A DNA stretch of 45,275 nt from Streptomyces specialis. GTDB lineage: Bacteria > Actinomycetota > Actinomycetes > Streptomycetales > Streptomycetaceae. Of this stretch, positions 43,432-45,275 are shown piece after piece; the first letter of the stretch is position 1; each line of letters opens with the position of its first letter. The notes beneath the pieces were generated by a model. It had not been told where the DNA came from and made no database searches. It worked only from the letters and a program-made list of their open reading frames with translations. The stretch spans positions 1 to 45,275 of the forward strand of contig NZ_LN929756.1 in assembly GCF_001493375.1 (NCBI RefSeq), read 5' to 3'. The position numbers and the translations under genes were made by a program.

Positions 43432-43519
43432 GTCGATTCGCCGGCCGTCTCCTTCCACGCTACCGGCCGGGGGCCCGGGCGCGTAATGCCCGGGCCCCCG
43501 GGGCGGCGGGCGTCACGTC

Positions 43520-44056
43520 CTACGGCGCGGTCTTCTTCGGCGCGGTCTTGCGGGCGCCCGTGGTCTTGCGGGCGCGCGGCTTGGCCTCCGACGCGGCGGC
43601 GGACTCGGCGGCTTCCGCGACCGGCTCGGCGACCGGCTCCGTGAACGGCTCGGTGACGGGCTCGGCCACCGGCTCGGTGACGGGCTCGGTGAACGGCTTG
43701 GCCTCCGGCTCGGTGAACGGCACCCGCTCGACGGTGACCTCGGTCTCCGCCGCCCCGGCCGCGTCCCCGTCGTCGCCGCGCCGCCGCTCGACGATGGTCT
43801 TGCCGCGCTCGGCGAGCCCGTCGTACGCCTCGCGGGCCTTCACCGCGTACTCCAGGGCCATGCCGACGCCCTGGAGCGCCACGTTCTGCGCCTGCTCGCG
43901 CAGCTTCGGCAGCCGCTCGGGCGCCTCGGCCCGCAGCCGGTCGATGGTCGCGGGCAGCTCGCGGAGCTTCTCGGCCGCCAGGTCGACGGTGCCGGCGGCG
44001 ACGTAGAGCGGGGTCGCGTTGGTCAGTGTCTTGCGGAGGTCCTCGGTGAAGGCCAT
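43520..44056 (-). CDS. Heparin-binding-haemagglutinin-like coiled-coil protein
   Basis: A 178-residue protein. Residues 1-95 are helical and resemble mycobacterial HBHA (LYVAAGTVDLAAEKLRELPA, EAPERLPKLREQAQNVALQG, REAYDGLAERGKTIVERRR). Residues about 112-145 are T/V-E-P repeats (EPVTEPVAEPVTEPFTEP). The end is a basic Lys/Arg/Ala/Pro tail (KPRARKTTGARKTAPKKTAP), as in HBHA. ATG at 44056 follows GGGAGGGG. It starts three bases after the XRE regulator's stop, so the two form an operon. In mycelial bacteria its role is unknown; polymer or membrane binding is inference. Confidence 0.83.
   Translation of the reverse strand: MAFTEDLRKTLTNATPLYVAAGTVDLAAEKLRELPATIDRLRAEAPERLPKLREQAQNVALQGVGMALEYAVKAREAYDGLAERGKTIVERRRGDDGDAAGAAETEVTVERVPFTEPEAKPFTEPVTEPVAEPVTEPFTEPVAEPVAEAAESAAASEAKPRARKTTGARKTAPKKTAP
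43621..43720. repeat. Degenerate tandem repeat coding T-E-P-V/F units
   Basis: A run of 9- to 12-base units of the form GGCTCGGTGA(A/C) encodes the repeated (F/V)TEP and VAEP segments of the HBHA-like protein. Such arrays change length easily and are prone to assembly error. Confidence 0.7.
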
Positions 44057-44058
44057 GG

Positions 44059-44439
44059 TCAGTCCCCTCCCGGTGGGCTGTTCTGGTCGCGGAATGAGCT
44101 GTAGATCTGGAGCAGTGCCTGCTTCTGCTCCTCGGTGAGGTGCGGATCGGCGAGCACCGCCTCCCGCACCCCGGCCCCGGTCGCCCGGTCGCCCGCACTC
44201 TCCTGCGAGCGCTCGTCGAGAATCCCGGCCTGCACGTAGAGCGTCTCGGCGGAGATCCGCAGACCCTTGGCGATCTGCTGGAGGATCTCCGCGCTGGGCT
44301 TGCGCAGCCCGCGCTCGATCTGGCTGAGATACGGATTCGACACCCCGGCCGCCTCCGCGAGCTGCCGCAACGACAAGCGCGCCTGCCGACGCTGCTCCCG
44401 GAGGAACTCCCCGAGGTTCCCGACGCCGAGTGAAGCCAT
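44059..44439 (-). CDS. XRE-family transcriptional regulator
   Basis: A 126-residue regulator with an N-terminal lambda-repressor HTH (LSLRQLAEAAGVSNPYLSQIERGLRKPS, about residues 23-50). The C-terminal part is helical and ends LTEEQKQALLQIYSSFRDQ. ATG at 44439 has no clear ribosome site. A perfect 18-bp palindrome lies 32 bases upstream (44471-44488) and is a candidate operator for this protein. It forms an operon with the HBHA-like gene, three bases downstream. Confidence 0.9.
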   Translation of the reverse strand: MASLGVGNLGEFLREQRRQARLSLRQLAEAAGVSNPYLSQIERGLRKPSAEILQQIAKGLRISAETLYVQAGILDERSQESAGDRATGAGVREAVLADPHLTEEQKQALLQIYSSFRDQNSPPGGD

Positions 44440-44470
44440 GCGCCCCAGGGTGCCGCACTCCGCTAACTAT

Positions 44471-44488
44471 TGCAAGCGAACGCTTGCA
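44471..44488. promoter_or_regulatory. Perfect palindrome, candidate operator of the XRE-HBHA operon
   Basis: TGCAAGCGAACGCTTGCA: 8-bp arms with a two-base centre and no mismatch, 32 bases before the XRE start. AATAGT (44470-44465, minus strand) just next to it could be the -10. The position suits autoregulation; the binding protein is inferred. Confidence 0.6.
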
Positions 44489-44506
44489 GGAGCGCCCACC
44501 ACCCCG

Positions 44507-44632
44507 TCAGGCGCCGCCGCCCATCTCGAAGAGGAAGATCAGGAACGCCGCGAAGAGGTGGCCCAGCAGGCCGTAGACGAGGATGCGGATCCACAGGCCG
44601 CGCGGGATGCGTTCGCGCTGGGACGGGGGCAT
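44507..44632 (-). CDS. DUF6126-like tiny membrane protein
   Basis: A 41-residue protein, MPPSQRERIPRGLWIRILVY then GLLGHLFAAFLIFLFEMGGGA: a basic N-terminus and one hydrophobic helix. Size, layout and position directly after an XRE-cupin gene match the small DUF6126 proteins of Streptomyces. ATG at 44632 follows GGGAGA at good spacing. It starts 17 bases after the stop of the XRE-cupin gene, so both probably share a transcript. Function unknown. Confidence 0.72.
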   Translation of the reverse strand: MPPSQRERIPRGLWIRILVYGLLGHLFAAFLIFLFEMGGGA

Positions 44633-44649
44633 GTCGGTCTCCCGGGGGT

Positions 44650-45275
44650 TCAGTGCCGGGTGGGCCGGTCGCCGAGGCACAGGTCGGCGGTGGCGCTCCG
44701 CAGCAGGGTGTGGACGAAGAGCAGTTCGGTCCCGCCGGGGGTGGCGGCGCCGATGCGGTGGGGGGTGAGCGAGTCGAAGTGCGCGCTGTCCCCCTCGTGC
44801 AACAGGTGCTCGGTCTCGCCGAGGAACAGCCGCAGCCGGCCGCGCAGGACGTACAGCCACTCCTCGCCGGGGTGGACGCGGACCGGGTCGGGCCGGCCGT
44901 CGCCGCCGTGCGGGACGTGGACGCGCAGGGCCTGCATGCCCCGGTTCGGCCCGCCGGCCTGCCAGTACGTCCAGCCGCCGGCCTCGCGCGCGACCGCGCT
45001 CCCCGCCCGGACGACCGGGTCGCGTCCGGGGGCCGTCTCGCCGAGCAGTTCGGAGACGGTCGTACCGTAGATCCGGGCGAGGCCGAGCAGCATCGGCAGC
45101 GAGGGCTGGCGCTGTCCCGTCTCCAGCCGCGACAGGTGCGCCGGTGACAGCCCGGCCCGTCCGGCGGCGCCCTCCAGCGTCGGCGCCGACGGAGGGGGTC
45201 GCGAGGGGATCCGTGGGGGGCCGAGCGGGAAAGGCAACGGCAGGGGGGCGGCGCCGGGTCGGGCGGACGGTGTGG
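44650..45275 (-). CDS. XRE-cupin transcriptional regulator, 5' end cut or damaged at right edge
   Basis: An HTH regulator fused to a cupin. The HTH is visible from TLEGAAGRAGLSPAHLSRLETGQRQPSL onwards, followed by MLLGLARIYGTTVSELLGE. The cupin domain includes VHPGEEWLYVLRGRLRLFLGETEHLLHEGDSAHFDSLTPHRI. Such proteins usually control small-molecule or transport genes. Upstream of TLEG the frame stays open to the edge, but the sequence (PRIPSRPPPSAP) does not resemble the expected first HTH helix, so the last 80-100 bases of the window may be poor sequence. The stop is at 44650. The true start is not visible. Confidence 0.78.
   Translation of the reverse strand, partial: TPSARPGAAPLPLPFPLGPPRIPSRPPPSAPTLEGAAGRAGLSPAHLSRLETGQRQPSLPMLLGLARIYGTTVSELLGETAPGRDPVVRAGSAVAREAGGWTYWQAGGPNRGMQALRVHVPHGGDGRPDPVRVHPGEEWLYVLRGRLRLFLGETEHLLHEGDSAHFDSLTPHRIGAATPGGTELLFVHTLLRSATADLCLGDRPTRH

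Noticed and set aside
1..45275. tRNA, rRNA or riboswitch
   Set aside because: I looked for T-loop GGTTCGAxTCC patterns and known aptamer cores near heme, phosphate and amino-acid genes and found none I could support.

Overview
The window looks like a nearly complete contig from a high-GC (about 73%) mycelial actinomycete, Streptomyces or a very close relative. The evidence is the 5' end of the sporulation sigma-factor gene bldN at the left edge, a Rex-controlled heme operon with a Rex operator, a fused CobA-HemD protein, class I LysRS, CsoR, futalosine-type menaquinone genes (UbiD and UbiA families), and GC-rich third codon positions throughout. Most genes are ordinary core genes with clear family signatures.

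Layout. (1) 1-7780: truncated bldN (minus), a divergent HAD phosphatase, a glutaredoxin-like protein, then the translationally coupled operon rex-hemA-hemC-hemD-hemB behind a Rex operator at 1847-1864. (2) 7863-13292: an SDR and a serine hydrolase, then argS and lysS, divergently transcribed. (3) 13306-15400: two DUF3558-like lipoproteins and a conserved protein of unknown function, all minus. (4) 15655-22223: hemL, a histidine phosphatase, and the System II cytochrome c maturation set resA-ccdA-resB-ccsB. (5) 22243-25043: a PLDc_N membrane protein (minus), and the menaquinone genes mqnL-mqnP. (6) 25077-31252: an accessory-looking block with a sugar-dehydrogenase-fold lipoprotein, a VirB2/TrbC-like two-helix membrane protein, a WXG100-like protein coupled to a three-part protein with an apparently dead DUF1023 hydrolase core, a divergent Ser/Thr kinase with a novel extracytoplasmic domain, and a membrane-anchored SLT + NlpC/P60 wall hydrolase. 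(7) 31474-33665: PAP2 phosphatase, small Cys-containing protein, LppX-like lipoprotein, CsoR with a perfect operator. (8) 33859-42980: pstSCAB behind a four-repeat PHO box, a large secreted subtilase, and PiT with its DUF47 partner. (9) 43078-end: DUF2516 protein, HBHA-like protein with an XRE regulator, a tiny DUF6126 protein and an XRE-cupin regulator cut by the right edge.

Functional links. Heme synthesis (rex-hem operon plus hemL) supplies the resA-ccdA-resB-ccsB cytochrome c machinery. Menaquinone genes and the redox sensor Rex belong to the same respiratory theme. The second half is about the cell envelope and phosphate: high- and low-affinity phosphate uptake, PAP2, wall hydrolase, secreted protease, and a kinase/WXG block. 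The block at 26214-31252 is the best candidate for an undescribed system.

Sequence quality. A copy of the synthetic Nextera/Tn5 mosaic end lies inside the resB-ccsB junction (20959 onward), flanked by a 64-bp direct repeat. A degraded Nextera adapter also forms the first bases of the window. Both are library/assembly artefacts and should be trimmed before interpretation. The right end also looks eroded.
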